A DNA stretch of 24,871 nucleotides, from positions 1 through 24,871 of the forward strand of contig CAJTMU010000032.1 in NCBI GenBank assembly GCA_910577365.1. Direction: 5' to 3'. This DNA comes from an uncultured Oscillospiraceae bacterium (lineage in GTDB: Bacteria; Bacillota; Clostridia; Oscillospirales; Ruminococcaceae). The position numbers and the translations under genes are program-made. This document shows, piece after piece, positions 6,391-14,521 of this stretch. The first letter of the stretch is position 1. Each line of letters begins with the position of its first letter. The notes below the pieces were generated by a model. The model was given only the letters and a program-made list of their open reading frames with translations. It ran no database searches and had not been told where the DNA came from.

Positions 6391-8495
6391 ATATCCCCCA
6401 GCAGTTTTATAATTCCGCAGGCGCGGTAGCGCTTCAGCGGATACTCCCTGACCTCAACGCCCTTTTCCGCCGCCAGTTCTTCTATATGTGCGGTTAGGGG
6501 GCTGCCCTTTTCCCTTACAAGCACCATTCGCGGAATACGGCGCAGCAGCACGCGGGCAGTTTCTCCTATCCCGGGCTTTACAAGATTTATATCTGTTATA
6601 CCGAACTTTTCCGCTATTTCCCGTGTTTCCCGCAGACCGTCGCCGTGCGCTTCATTTTCGGGAACAGTGACGTTTTCAAAGCTCATTTTGTTTTCCACTG
6701 CGTTGATAAATTCGTATGTTCTGTCTCTTTCGGCAAGCTCGGCGAAATAAGCAGCCCCGTGGAAATCGCCTTCAAAAATGAGGTCGCCGCGCAGCACCGT
6801 GCGGCTGAACAGCCCCGACACCACCGCGTTAAGGCAGGCGCAGGGTATGAAAATATCCTCACGCGTTCCGCAGATATCGCAAACTCCCGCGGGGTCGGCA
6901 AGCACGGCGGGTCGGCAATCCACATCGGGGAAATCCGTCAGCGCCTCGCGCAGCTGACGGGTAATAGCTCCCTTTCCAGTCCAGCCGTCCACGAATTGTA
7001 TATCCTCTGGGGCGTGACGCGCCAGAATATACCGCATAGCGGTTTGGTCAATACCCTTGCCGCGTATTATGGATATCGAGTAGTGGGCAAGTCTTACCCC
7101 GTATTTTCTCCGAAGATAGCGCACGATAAGCGCTCCAACTGGAGTGCCCGCTCTTGCAAGCGAAACTATCGCGGCGTGCGGTTTTTCCGCATAGATACGC
7201 TCCGCGACCGCCTGAACCGCCTGAGCCGTTTTTTCCGACCATTCGGCAAGTCCTCGCTCGTACTGCCTTATGTATTCCGCCGACGGTTCGTATTCCGCGG
7301 GGAGCAGCTCGCTGTAATGCACGCCGCTTTGTATAAGCGGCTCGCGCTCTTTTGCGGAAAGAGGCGATATTTTTCCCGTTATATCCTTTAAAAGCAGTAT
7401 GCCGTCTTCGCCGCGAAGACTTGTAGGCATTTTCGCGCCGCGCCATCTTACAAGCACCACGCGCCCGCTGACAGCGCCGCACAGCAGTTTTACCGCGTTT
7501 TCGTCGGGGTTTTCCGCGTCGGTGATTATCACGCTTATATCGGCGTTCCCGACATTATATAGATATACCCTGCGCTCGGGGTCGTAAAGACTGTTCAGCG
7601 CCGCGCGGCTTCTTACCGCGTAGCCGCCCTCATCGGAGGGCAGCATGGGGCTTCTGGTAACTCCCTGCACCGTAACGCGGCAGCCTTTTTCACTTAGCAG
7701 CCTGCCGAGTATTATCGGAGGCACACAAAGCTCCTCTGTGCCTATTACCGCTATATTACCCGATATATCACCGAGCTTCTCCGCAATATTCCGGCATAAT
7801 CTCTCACATTCCACAAAGTATTCGCCGATATTCACGCCGAGCCTGAAATCGTATATTGCGTTCAGAAAGATTTCCCTGTCGGGCTTTCTTGGCGTTATCT
7901 TTATGTCGGGAAGATATTTTTCGGGATATTTCGCGTCGGAGCAAACAAACCTTTTCGGCGCGAAGCACTCAATGCCGTTTTCGCGGAAATTGTTTACGGC
8001 TTCCTCCGAAGCGATAAACGCTGCCGCAGTGATACGGCAGTCGGGGGAGAGAAATACCCTCAGCTTTTCCGCCAGCTTTATGGCGGTGCTGCCCGTGGTA
8101 AATTCGTCGTCCGCTATAATAAGACGCTCGGCACGGCGGAGTAAGTCGGCGTTTCTTATGCACAGCCTGTGCAGCGTCGCGTGGCTGTGGCTCTCTTCGG
8201 TAGTTATGCTGTCAAAGCATTCGGGCAGAGCCTCGCGGGTGGTGGAGATATAAAAGCAATCGCCGCCAAGCTCCCTCGCCAAAAACGCCCCAACCGCGAC
8301 CGCTGTTTCTGCGAAACCTATCACGCAAACACTTTCCCCGCCGCCTTTTTTTAGCTCCCGACCGAGCGCGGAAAATTCCTCATACGTTCTTAATGGGTCG
8401 GAGGGGTAGTGCTTTGACTGAAATTTATTTATGATTATAAATTCTCGTTTGTTGTTGTTTTCACGTCTTGCAAAGGAAAAATCAGGGTAGTTCAT
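6387..8495 (-). CDS. PRTase-TRSP-StiP-PELOTA four-domain fusion protein
   Basis: A 702-residue cytoplasmic protein that joins parts usually found as two genes. Residues about 10-170 form a phosphoribosyltransferase: FARRENNNKREFIIINK opens it and RLIIADDEFTTGSTA (124-138) is the PRPP-binding loop. Residues about 205-375 form the TRSP domain, with the name-giving motif VTRSPM at 279-284. Residues about 385-605 match the StiP family (SGVHYSELLPAEYEP, SLARAGTP, HYSISIIRGKGID, FVDGWTGKGAI, IPCACLN with Cys552 and Cys554 as candidate catalytic residues). Residues about 625-702 are a PELOTA-type RNA-binding domain (NLVKPGIGETARVLLRR). AAAGGA precedes the ATG. The set is known from tellurium-resistance-linked biosynthetic modules; the product is not known. 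PRTase chemistry on a base or RNA-bound substrate is inferred. Confidence 0.85.
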   Translation of the reverse strand: MNYPDFSFARRENNNKREFIIINKFQSKHYPSDPLRTYEEFSALGRELKKGGGESVCVIGFAETAVAVGAFLARELGGDCFYISTTREALPECFDSITTEESHSHATLHRLCIRNADLLRRAERLIIADDEFTTGSTAIKLAEKLRVFLSPDCRITAAAFIASEEAVNNFRENGIECFAPKRFVCSDAKYPEKYLPDIKITPRKPDREIFLNAIYDFRLGVNIGEYFVECERLCRNIAEKLGDISGNIAVIGTEELCVPPIILGRLLSEKGCRVTVQGVTRSPMLPSDEGGYAVRSRAALNSLYDPERRVYLYNVGNADISVIITDAENPDENAVKLLCGAVSGRVVLVRWRGAKMPTSLRGEDGILLLKDITGKISPLSAKEREPLIQSGVHYSELLPAEYEPSAEYIRQYERGLAEWSEKTAQAVQAVAERIYAEKPHAAIVSLARAGTPVGALIVRYLRRKYGVRLAHYSISIIRGKGIDQTAMRYILARHAPEDIQFVDGWTGKGAITRQLREALTDFPDVDCRPAVLADPAGVCDICGTREDIFIPCACLNAVVSGLFSRTVLRGDLIFEGDFHGAAYFAELAERDRTYEFINAVENKMSFENVTVPENEAHGDGLRETREIAEKFGITDINLVKPGIGETARVLLRRIPRMVLVREKGSPLTAHIEELAAEKGVEVREYPLKRYRACGIIKLLGDI

Positions 8496-8511
8496 CGATT
8501 GTGTCCTTTCG

Positions 8512-8531
8512 GGAGCGGCATAAGCCGCTCC
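8512..8531 (-). promoter_or_regulatory. Hairpin next to the ribosome binding site of the fusion gene
   Basis: GGAGCGGC (8512-8519) pairs perfectly with GCCGCTCC (8524-8531) around loop ATAA. On the minus strand it ends directly before GAAAGGA, the ribosome binding site of the fusion gene. There is no T run on this strand, so it is more likely an mRNA stability or translation element than a terminator. Confidence 0.4.
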
Positions 8532-8537
8532 GCTCGT

Positions 8538-8666
8538 TTATTTTGACATGAAATACAGTATGACAATTGCCACCAGCGACGCTCCGCAGATAATCCAGTT
8601 TCTGCGGATAGTGCGTTCAAGCTTGTCGTTTTTTCTTTTGCGTTCCTCGTCGTCTCTTTTTGGCAT
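8538..8666 (-). CDS. 42-residue single-pass membrane peptide
   Basis: A short frame with a strong start: GGGGGTGA, close to the consensus GGAGGTGA, five bases before ATG. The peptide has a highly charged N-terminal half (MPKRDDEERKRKNDKLERTI, 1-20, then RRN) and one hydrophobic segment, WIICGASLVAIVILYF (24-39), then MSK. The positive-inside rule predicts a cytoplasmic N-terminus. It lies between the sensor-like membrane protein (64 bases upstream) and the four-domain fusion (42 bases downstream). I do not recognise the family. Its ribosome binding site lies in the 3' arm of a terminator-like hairpin, so expression may be low or conditional. Confidence 0.6.
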   Translation of the reverse strand: MPKRDDEERKRKNDKLERTIRRNWIICGASLVAIVILYFMSK

Positions 8667-8707
8667 AAAAATCACCCCCGCTGTGCTTTATTGTAACACA
8701 GCGGGGG
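8664..8707 (-). terminator. Terminator-like hairpin that hides a ribosome binding site
   Basis: CCCCCGCTGTG (8675-8685) and CACAGCGGGGG (8697-8707) form a perfect 11-base-pair stem with an 11-base loop. On the minus strand the stem is followed by TGATTTTTATG, so it is a plausible intrinsic terminator 23 bases after the membrane-protein stop. The last G residues of the stem are also the ribosome binding site of the 42-residue peptide. Confidence 0.6.
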
Positions 8708-8729
8708 GCAAAAGTCAAGTGATGAGGTA

Positions 8730-9866
8730 TTATTTTGCGATATTGTCTTTTATTTTCTCCAGAAGCCGCGGGTCAGGCTGTTCCTCGGCGCTTTTTATTG
8801 CGGAGATTATTTTGTCCTCCGCGCCTCTATGAGCCGCCGCAGTGCCGTTCGTGCCCACTTTAAAGCGTACTCTCAGCTTTAAAGCAGCAATTGCCGCGAG
8901 AATAAGCGCCGCCGCTCCCGCAGCGAATATTACCCAAAGCGGAACACTTTTGTCGACGGCTTGTTCGGGAATTGCTGTAATGTTTCCAATAGGGCTTGAA
9001 CCCATTTCTTGGTCGCCGTTCCCGATAGTCGTAAATCCGTCCGGATACATACCTTCTATTATATCGTGTGCTCCGTTTCGGAAGCCGGGATTGTCAGCGA
9101 GAAAAATGTCGGCGTGAAACACCTCGGCATGTGAGAGCTTTTCGATGTAATTCGCAATCTTATTTTCCGAATTTCCCGGAACAAATCCCGTGTTATCAGT
9201 CGCGACGTTTCTTTCGTTGACGAACGTCGCGACGCCCCCAAACTGCTTTGAAAAGCGGTCGTAATATGTCTTTTCCGAGCCGGAAACGACAACCGTTATC
9301 ATATCGCTGTTTTTGTGGAATTGTACTTCCAGAATACCTATGTCTTCTTCCTGAACGGAAAGATAACACAGCTTTTCAAAATAAAGCTCGCGTTCCCACA
9401 GAGCGTTAGCGCCTGTGGTGAAGCGCAGAACGTTGTTGCTCCCAGCAATATCGAGTATCTCCTCACACTTTTCTTCGGAAGCGTTTACCAGACCGACGTC
9501 GTAATTTGTGTATACCTCGCCGTCTATCATTTCACTGCCCGTTTCGGCAATAAAGGAAAGATTTTCGGGGTATCCGTTTTTCTCCCAGTATGCTATGATG
9601 TCCTCAACATCGCCGCTGCCGCACTCTCCGCGCTGGAATATCATAGGGGTATCGTAGTCGGACGGAGAAGCGCTTTCAACTTGGGAAGAAGGCTCGGAAA
9701 TCGTCGAAGCATTCTCGTTCGGCACGGGCTTTGAGTATTCCATTGGGTCGCGTTCCGGCATATCCTCCGCTATTGACACCTCGCTCTGCGAAGCAGCGCT
9801 TGCGGAATATGCGGGAAGTATCACTGCCGACAGTAGTATCAAAGATAATGTAACGTATTTCTTCAT
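8730..9866 (-). CDS. Sensor-like single-pass membrane protein next to an ECF sigma factor
   Basis: A 378-residue protein with an N-terminal signal peptide (1-25, cleavage near SASA-ASQ), an acidic Ser/Pro-rich linker (about 26-75), an extracellular domain of about 230 residues, one membrane segment (about 308-330, PLWVIFAAGAAALILAAIAA) and a basic cytoplasmic tail of about 48 residues ending EEQPDPRLLEKIKDNIAK. It starts 23 bases after the ECF sigma gene, the usual place of an anti-sigma factor. However the cytoplasmic part is the C-terminus and is very short, opposite to the common anti-sigma layout. The extracellular domain matches no family I recognise. It may sense an envelope signal, or be a target rather than a regulator of the sigma factor. 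Confidence 0.7.
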   Translation of the reverse strand: MKKYVTLSLILLSAVILPAYSASAASQSEVSIAEDMPERDPMEYSKPVPNENASTISEPSSQVESASPSDYDTPMIFQRGECGSGDVEDIIAYWEKNGYPENLSFIAETGSEMIDGEVYTNYDVGLVNASEEKCEEILDIAGSNNVLRFTTGANALWERELYFEKLCYLSVQEEDIGILEVQFHKNSDMITVVVSGSEKTYYDRFSKQFGGVATFVNERNVATDNTGFVPGNSENKIANYIEKLSHAEVFHADIFLADNPGFRNGAHDIIEGMYPDGFTTIGNGDQEMGSSPIGNITAIPEQAVDKSVPLWVIFAAGAAALILAAIAALKLRVRFKVGTNGTAAAHRGAEDKIISAIKSAEEQPDPRLLEKIKDNIAK

Positions 9867-9889
9867 AATTTTTCTCCTTTCACTTTAAC

Positions 9890-10444
9890 CTATTCCTCAA
9901 GTATCTGACGCAGGGTCTTGATGGCCTTGTTCCAGCGCCATGCCGCCGTTCCCGCGGGGATACCCATTATCTGCGCGATTTCGCGGAACTTAAAGCCGCC
10001 GTTTATGTGCAGCGCAACGATTTCCCGCTCCGTGCGCGGCAGCTTTGCCAGCGCCGCCGCTATATCCAATCGGCTTTCCGCGGCGGATTGAAGCGAATAA
10101 CCGTCGGGTATATCCTCCGCGCTTTCGATATCCTCAAGCCGCAGCATTTTTTTCAGAGAGTTTATCGCCGCGTTGTGCGTCATGGCAAAAATATACGCGC
10201 GAGGCTTTTTTACCGAATCGTCAGGCGGCGAACTGTAAAGCTTTACAAAAACATCTTGGGTGATATCTTCGGCTAATGTACGTTCGCCCGCTATCCGCAG
10301 CGCTACGGTGTATACGGGCTTTGACAAAGCCGAATATATTTGCTCAAAGGCTTTCATGCTGCCGCCGCGCATTTCGCCGATAAGTGCCAGCAGCCGCTTG
10401 TCGCTCAATATATCCGTGCTGTGGGTTGCTCCTGTCAAATTCAT
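9890..10444 (-). CDS. ECF-type RNA polymerase sigma factor
   Basis: A 184-residue group 4 sigma factor. Region 2 spans about 28-95: FEQIYSALSKPVYTVALRI, then EDITQDVFVKLY (59-70), then RAYIFAMTHNAAINSLKK. Region 4 spans about 130-182, with LPRTEREIVALHINGGFKF and the helix-turn-helix REIAQIMGIPAGTAAWRWNK (154-173). The usual region 4 pattern GTVKSR is here GTAAWR, a small departure. GAGGAGGT stands six bases before the ATG. It is followed closely by the membrane protein that may control it. No clear ECF promoter was found upstream, so self-regulation cannot be claimed. Confidence 0.9.
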   Translation of the reverse strand: MNLTGATHSTDILSDKRLLALIGEMRGGSMKAFEQIYSALSKPVYTVALRIAGERTLAEDITQDVFVKLYSSPPDDSVKKPRAYIFAMTHNAAINSLKKMLRLEDIESAEDIPDGYSLQSAAESRLDIAAALAKLPRTEREIVALHINGGFKFREIAQIMGIPAGTAAWRWNKAIKTLRQILEE

Positions 10445-10528
10445 TTCATACCTCCTCTCTGTTTACTATGACAACTTAAAGGGGAAATTTTATGGTGTTT
10501 TTTAATTTTTTCTAAGGTATAGTTAAAC

Positions 10529-10806
10529 AATAATTTATGCTATTAAGATAAGTTAACAAAAGGCTAATTATTTAAAAGAATTTCCCGCACCGCTGCAAAC
10601 GACGCAAGGTTTTGTGCAAAACCTTGCGTCGTTTGCGCTATCCAGCCGTAAAAGCTCCGCCCGCTTTGTGGGCTGTGCTTTCACATCGGATTGCGGGAAA
10701 TTCATGCGTGGGCGATCACTTTACGCCTGCTTTCAGCGCCTATGGCTCTTCATTTTTAGGTGATTCGTCGCAGCGTTGCTCTAAATAAAACAAATTATTA
10801 TTTTTC
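10529..10806 (+). repeat. Dispersed intergenic repeat, copy B
   Basis: The 438-base gap between hydA and the ECF sigma gene has no gene. Its left part (10529-10583) repeats copy A almost base for base in the opposite orientation. GAATTTCCCGCA (about 10579-10590) has a perfect inverted partner TGCGGGAAATTC near 10693-10704, and the right end (about 10791-10806) carries an AAATTATTATTTT that mirrors the left end AATAATTTAT. The size, about 280 bases, and mirrored ends suggest a MITE-like element. Confidence 0.5.
10595..10636. repeat. Perfect 19-base-pair inverted repeat
   Basis: GCAAACGACGCAAGGTTTT (10595-10613) is followed by GTGC and its exact reverse complement (10618-10636). It lies inside repeat copy B. 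There is no T run after either arm, so it is not a typical terminator. Confidence 0.9.
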
Positions 10807-10814
10807 GCACTAAT

Positions 10815-10863
10815 TCTCAAAAAACAAAGCCACTTTCAACAGGTTCGTTAAAAGTGGCTTTGT
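10815..10863 (-). terminator. Intrinsic terminator of the hyd operon
   Basis: ACAAAGCCACTTT (10824-10836) pairs with AAAGTGGCTTTGT (10851-10863), a perfect 13-base-pair stem. On the minus strand it is followed by a T run. It lies 20 bases after the hydA stop and ends hydC-hydB-hydA transcription. Confidence 0.85.
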
Positions 10864-10882
10864 AAATTACGGGAAAACCGTC

Positions 10883-12622
10883 TTACTTATACAGTTTTTT
10901 CGCCTTATAACTTGTGTGCAGCACCTCATGCGCTTTATGGCTGCCCGTTTCGCCCAAGAACTCGTCATAAAGCGCCTTTACGTCGGGGTTCTCATGCGAG
11001 CAGCGCATGGTGTTCGCGCTGTCGATATCGTAAAGCACCTTTGCGCGTTCCGCTCTGATATCGGTGAAGCTGCGTACGGAGGAAGGCTGGATTATCTGAC
11101 CGCCGCCGTTTACACAGCCGCCCGGGCATGCCATTATCTCAATAAAGTGATAGCTTGCCTCGCCGCTCTTGACCTTTTTAAGCAGCGCCTTTGCGTTGGC
11201 AAGACCGCTTGCGACGGCTACCTTGACTTCCATGCCAGCCACATTATAGGTGGCTTCCTTGATGCCATCAACGCCGCGTACGTCGGTAAATTCGATGGGA
11301 GTGCTGTCGGGTTTGCCTGTCAGCTTCCATACCGCCGTGCGGAGAGCCGCTTCCATAACGCCGCCAGTCGCGCCAAAAATGACCGCCGCACCCGTGCCGG
11401 TGCCGAGAGGACTGTCGCATACCTCGTCGGGAAGGTCGTTGAACATAATTCCCGCCTGCTTGATGAGACGAGCCAGCTCGCGTGTTGTGATAGTAGCATC
11501 AAGGTCGGGAATACCCGCCGCCGACTGATCATCTCTGCCGATTTCGTATTTCTTTGCCGTGCAGGGCATAATGCTCACACTGAAGATATCCTCGGGATTC
11601 TTGCCCAGCTTCTGCGCGTAGTAGGTCTTTACCACCGCGCCAAACATCTGCTGCGGCGATTTGCAGGAGGACAGATTCGGGATAAATTCGGGGAAGTAGT
11701 TCTCGCAGTAGCGTATCCATCCGGGAGAGCAGCTTGTAATCATGGGCAGCACGCCGCCGTTCTGCACTCTGTCGATAAACTCAGCCGATTCTTCCATAAT
11801 GGTGAGGTCTGCCGAGAAATTGGTGTCGAATACCTTATCAAAGCCAAGTCTGCGCATAGCAGCAATCATCTTGCCCTCTACGTTCGTTCCGATGGGGTAG
11901 CCGAACGCCTCGCCCAGTGAAGCGCGTACAGCGGGAGCGGCCTGTACCACTACCATCTTTTCGGGATCCGCTATTGCCTCGAGTATCTTGGCGGTGTCGT
12001 CCTTTTCTTTCAAAGCGCCTGTCGGGCAGGCGGTGATGCACTGACCGCAGGAAACGCAGGCGGTCTCCGCAAGCGACATATCAAACGGCGATGCTATCTG
12101 CACCGCGAAGCCGCGCTCGTTAGCGCCGATAACGCCAATGCCCTGAAGCTTCTCGCAGGCTGCCACGCAGCGGCGGCAGAGAATGCACTTGCTGTTGTCG
12201 CGAGTCATATGCGCCGCGCTGTCATCTATTTCAATGGCGGGGTTTTCGCCCTCGTAGTAGTCCTCAACGACATTATACTCGTTGCAAAGCTCCTGAAGCT
12301 CGCAGCTTCCGCTTCTCACGCAGGAAAGACACTCTCTCTTGTGGTTGGAGAGAATAAGCTCCAGCGTGGTGCGGCGGCTCTCTATAACCTTAGGGGTATT
12401 GGTGAATACCTCCATGCCCTCGTTGATGGGGTATACGCAGGCTGCGACGAGCGTTCTCGCGCCCTTTACCTCCACCACGCAGATACGGCACGCGCCGATC
12501 TCGTTTATATCTTTAAGAAAACACAGCGTTGGGATCTTAATGCCCGCGAGCCTTGCCGCCTCGAGAATAGTAGAGCCTTCGGGAGCGGAGCAGGGAACAC
12601 CGTTTATTTTAATATTTACCAT
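10883..12622 (-). CDS. hydA: [FeFe] hydrogenase catalytic subunit HydA
   Basis: A 579-residue catalytic subunit that makes or uses H2. In order: an N-terminal [2Fe-2S] domain (Cys34, Cys45, Cys48, Cys62); a His-Cys3 [4Fe-4S] site (His94, Cys98, Cys101, Cys107); two ferredoxin-type [4Fe-4S] clusters (CILCRRCVAAC 146-156 and CVSCGQCITAC 189-199); then the H-cluster domain with TSCSPGW (Cys298), MPCTAKKYE (Cys353) and EIMACPGGCVNGGGQ (Cys499, Cys503). All H-cluster ligands are present. The layout is that of group A3 (M3) enzymes that join HydB and HydC in a soluble electron-bifurcating complex using ferredoxin and NAD(P)H. It starts 17 bases after hydB with AAAGGAG upstream. Maturases HydEFG are not in the window. 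Confidence 0.96.
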   Translation of the reverse strand: MVNIKINGVPCSAPEGSTILEAARLAGIKIPTLCFLKDINEIGACRICVVEVKGARTLVAACVYPINEGMEVFTNTPKVIESRRTTLELILSNHKRECLSCVRSGSCELQELCNEYNVVEDYYEGENPAIEIDDSAAHMTRDNSKCILCRRCVAACEKLQGIGVIGANERGFAVQIASPFDMSLAETACVSCGQCITACPTGALKEKDDTAKILEAIADPEKMVVVQAAPAVRASLGEAFGYPIGTNVEGKMIAAMRRLGFDKVFDTNFSADLTIMEESAEFIDRVQNGGVLPMITSCSPGWIRYCENYFPEFIPNLSSCKSPQQMFGAVVKTYYAQKLGKNPEDIFSVSIMPCTAKKYEIGRDDQSAAGIPDLDATITTRELARLIKQAGIMFNDLPDEVCDSPLGTGTGAAVIFGATGGVMEAALRTAVWKLTGKPDSTPIEFTDVRGVDGIKEATYNVAGMEVKVAVASGLANAKALLKKVKSGEASYHFIEIMACPGGCVNGGGQIIQPSSVRSFTDIRAERAKVLYDIDSANTMRCSHENPDVKALYDEFLGETGSHKAHEVLHTSYKAKKLYK

Positions 12623-12639
12623 TTCTTTTCTCCTTTCCG

Positions 12640-14511
12640 TCAGCCCTTAACGATAGCGCCGAACTTACAGTTGGACATACATACGCCGCACTTTATGCAC
12701 TTTTCGGAATCGATTTTGAACGGATTGCGGATTTCGCCGCTGATAGCGCCCACAGGGCACTTCTTCGAGCAGAGCGAGCAGCCCTTGCACTTGTCTGCGA
12801 TTATCTTGTAGCTCAGCAGGCTCTTGCATACGCCCGCGGGGCAGGTCTTGTCCTTAACGTGGGCAATATACTCGTCGCGGAAGTAGCGCAGCGTGGAAAG
12901 CACGGGGTTGGGAGCTGTCTGACCCAGACCGCACAGCGCGTTGTCCTTGATGTAGTAGCACAGCTTCTCCATCTTGTCCAGGTCTTCCATCGTGCCCTTG
13001 CCCTCGGTTATCTTGCTGAGTATCTCGTACAGACGCTTTGTTCCTATGCGGCAGGGAGTGCACTTGCCGCAGCTTTCGTCAACGGTGAATTCAAGGAAGA
13101 ACTTGGCGATATCCACCATGCAGTTGTCCTCGTCCATGACGATAAGTCCGCCCGAACCCATCATCGAGCCGATGGAGATAAGGTTGTCATAATCTATCGG
13201 AATATCCAGATGCTGAGGAGGAATGCAGCCGCCCGAGGGACCGCCCGTCTGAGCCGCCTTGAACTTCTTGCCGTTGGGAATGCCGCCGCCTATTTCCTCT
13301 ATAACCTCGCGCAGCGTGGTTCCCATCGGAACCTCAACAAGACCAGTATTGTGGATCTTTCCGCCAAGCGCGAATACCTTTGTACCCTTGGATTTTTCAG
13401 TACCCATTCCCGCGAACCATTCCGCGCCGTTAAGGATTATCTGGCAGATGTTCGCGTATGTCTCAACGTTGTTGAGAATGGTGGGCTTGCCGAACAGTCC
13501 CTTTACAGCGGGGAAGGGAGGACGTACTCTCGGCTCGCCGCGGTTACCCTCGATAGAGGTCATCAGCGCGGTCTCCTCGCCGCATACAAACGCGCCCGCA
13601 CCCAGGCGAAGCCCGAGGTGGAACTTGAAGCCCGTGCCAAAAATGTCGTCACCGAGCATACCCTGTTCCTCAGCCTGTCTGATGGCTATTTCAAGGCGCT
13701 CTACCGCGATGGGGTACTCCGCGCGGACGTAGATATAGCCCTGATTAGCGCCGATAGCGTAGCCCGCGATGGTCATCGCCTCAATTACTGCGTGGGGGTC
13801 GCCCTCAAGAACAGAACGATCCATAAACGCGCCGGGGTCGCCCTCATCGGCGTTGCAGCATACGTATTTCTGCTCGTTTACGCTTGCCTTGGCAAACTGC
13901 CACTTGCGCCCTGTGGGGAAGCCAGCGCCGCCGCGTCCGCGAAGCCCCGAATCGGTTATTACTTTGATAACGTCGTCGGGCGACATGGTGGTGAGCACCT
14001 TGTTGAGCGCCTGATAGCCGTCGCGCGCTATGTACTCTTCAATATGCTCGGGATTGATAACGCCGCAGTTTCTGAGAGCAACACGGTGCTGCTTCTTGTA
14101 GAACGGTGTTTCGTCCAGCGAGATAATGCTGCCGTCCTCATGAACGGTTTCGGAATAGAGATACTTCTTTACCGGCTCGCCGTTCTTCAGGTGCTGCTCA
14201 ACTATCTCGGGGATATGCTCCGCCTCAGTCTTTGAGTAGAAAACGCCCTCGGGATAAACAATCATTATCGGACCGAGCGCGCACAGACCGAAGCAGCCTG
14301 TCTTGATGACGTTTACCTTGTCCTTCAGTCCGTTTTTCTCGATCTCTTCCTCAAGAGCCTTTATGATATTCGCCGAACCGCTGGAGGTACAGCCCGTACC
14401 GCCGCAGACCAGCACGTCCCTGACGCCGCTGTCCTTGTGCTCGACGCGCGTTGAAACTACCTCTGCCGCTTTGGCTTTGACAGCGTTAAGCTCGTCTAAT
14501 GTTTTAATCAT
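12640..14511 (-). CDS. hydB: NADH-binding hydrogenase subunit HydB (NuoF-like)
   Basis: The frame opens at 14577, but the start is put at 14511 (MIKTLDELNAVKAKAAEVV, 623 residues), where family members begin. Domains: a thioredoxin-like [2Fe-2S] domain (Cys36, Cys41, Cys73, Cys77); a NuoF FMN and NADH domain with RGRGGAGFPTGRKW (191-204) and GAFVCGEETALMTSIEG (306-322); an SLBB segment (about 385-445); the [4Fe-4S] domain ESCGKCTPCRIG (479-490); and two C-terminal ferredoxin-type sites (CKGCSLCSKKC 575-585 and CIKCGVCMSNC 605-615). It oxidises or reduces NAD(P)H and passes electrons to HydA and HydC. The ribosome binding site lies unusually far upstream, across a hairpin. Confidence 0.94.
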   Translation of the reverse strand: MIKTLDELNAVKAKAAEVVSTRVEHKDSGVRDVLVCGGTGCTSSGSANIIKALEEEIEKNGLKDKVNVIKTGCFGLCALGPIMIVYPEGVFYSKTEAEHIPEIVEQHLKNGEPVKKYLYSETVHEDGSIISLDETPFYKKQHRVALRNCGVINPEHIEEYIARDGYQALNKVLTTMSPDDVIKVITDSGLRGRGGAGFPTGRKWQFAKASVNEQKYVCCNADEGDPGAFMDRSVLEGDPHAVIEAMTIAGYAIGANQGYIYVRAEYPIAVERLEIAIRQAEEQGMLGDDIFGTGFKFHLGLRLGAGAFVCGEETALMTSIEGNRGEPRVRPPFPAVKGLFGKPTILNNVETYANICQIILNGAEWFAGMGTEKSKGTKVFALGGKIHNTGLVEVPMGTTLREVIEEIGGGIPNGKKFKAAQTGGPSGGCIPPQHLDIPIDYDNLISIGSMMGSGGLIVMDEDNCMVDIAKFFLEFTVDESCGKCTPCRIGTKRLYEILSKITEGKGTMEDLDKMEKLCYYIKDNALCGLGQTAPNPVLSTLRYFRDEYIAHVKDKTCPAGVCKSLLSYKIIADKCKGCSLCSKKCPVGAISGEIRNPFKIDSEKCIKCGVCMSNCKFGAIVKG

Positions 14512-14521
14512 ACTTGTGACT

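Noticed and set aside
10916..11920. 334-codon plus-strand open frame opposite hydA
   Set aside because: It is antisense to hydA, with no ribosome binding site and no recognisable domain.
12859..14235. 458-codon plus-strand open frame opposite hydB
   Set aside because: It lies wholly antisense to a well-conserved hydB with all cluster motifs, has no ribosome binding site and reads as random composition; it comes from the GC-rich codon pattern of hydB.
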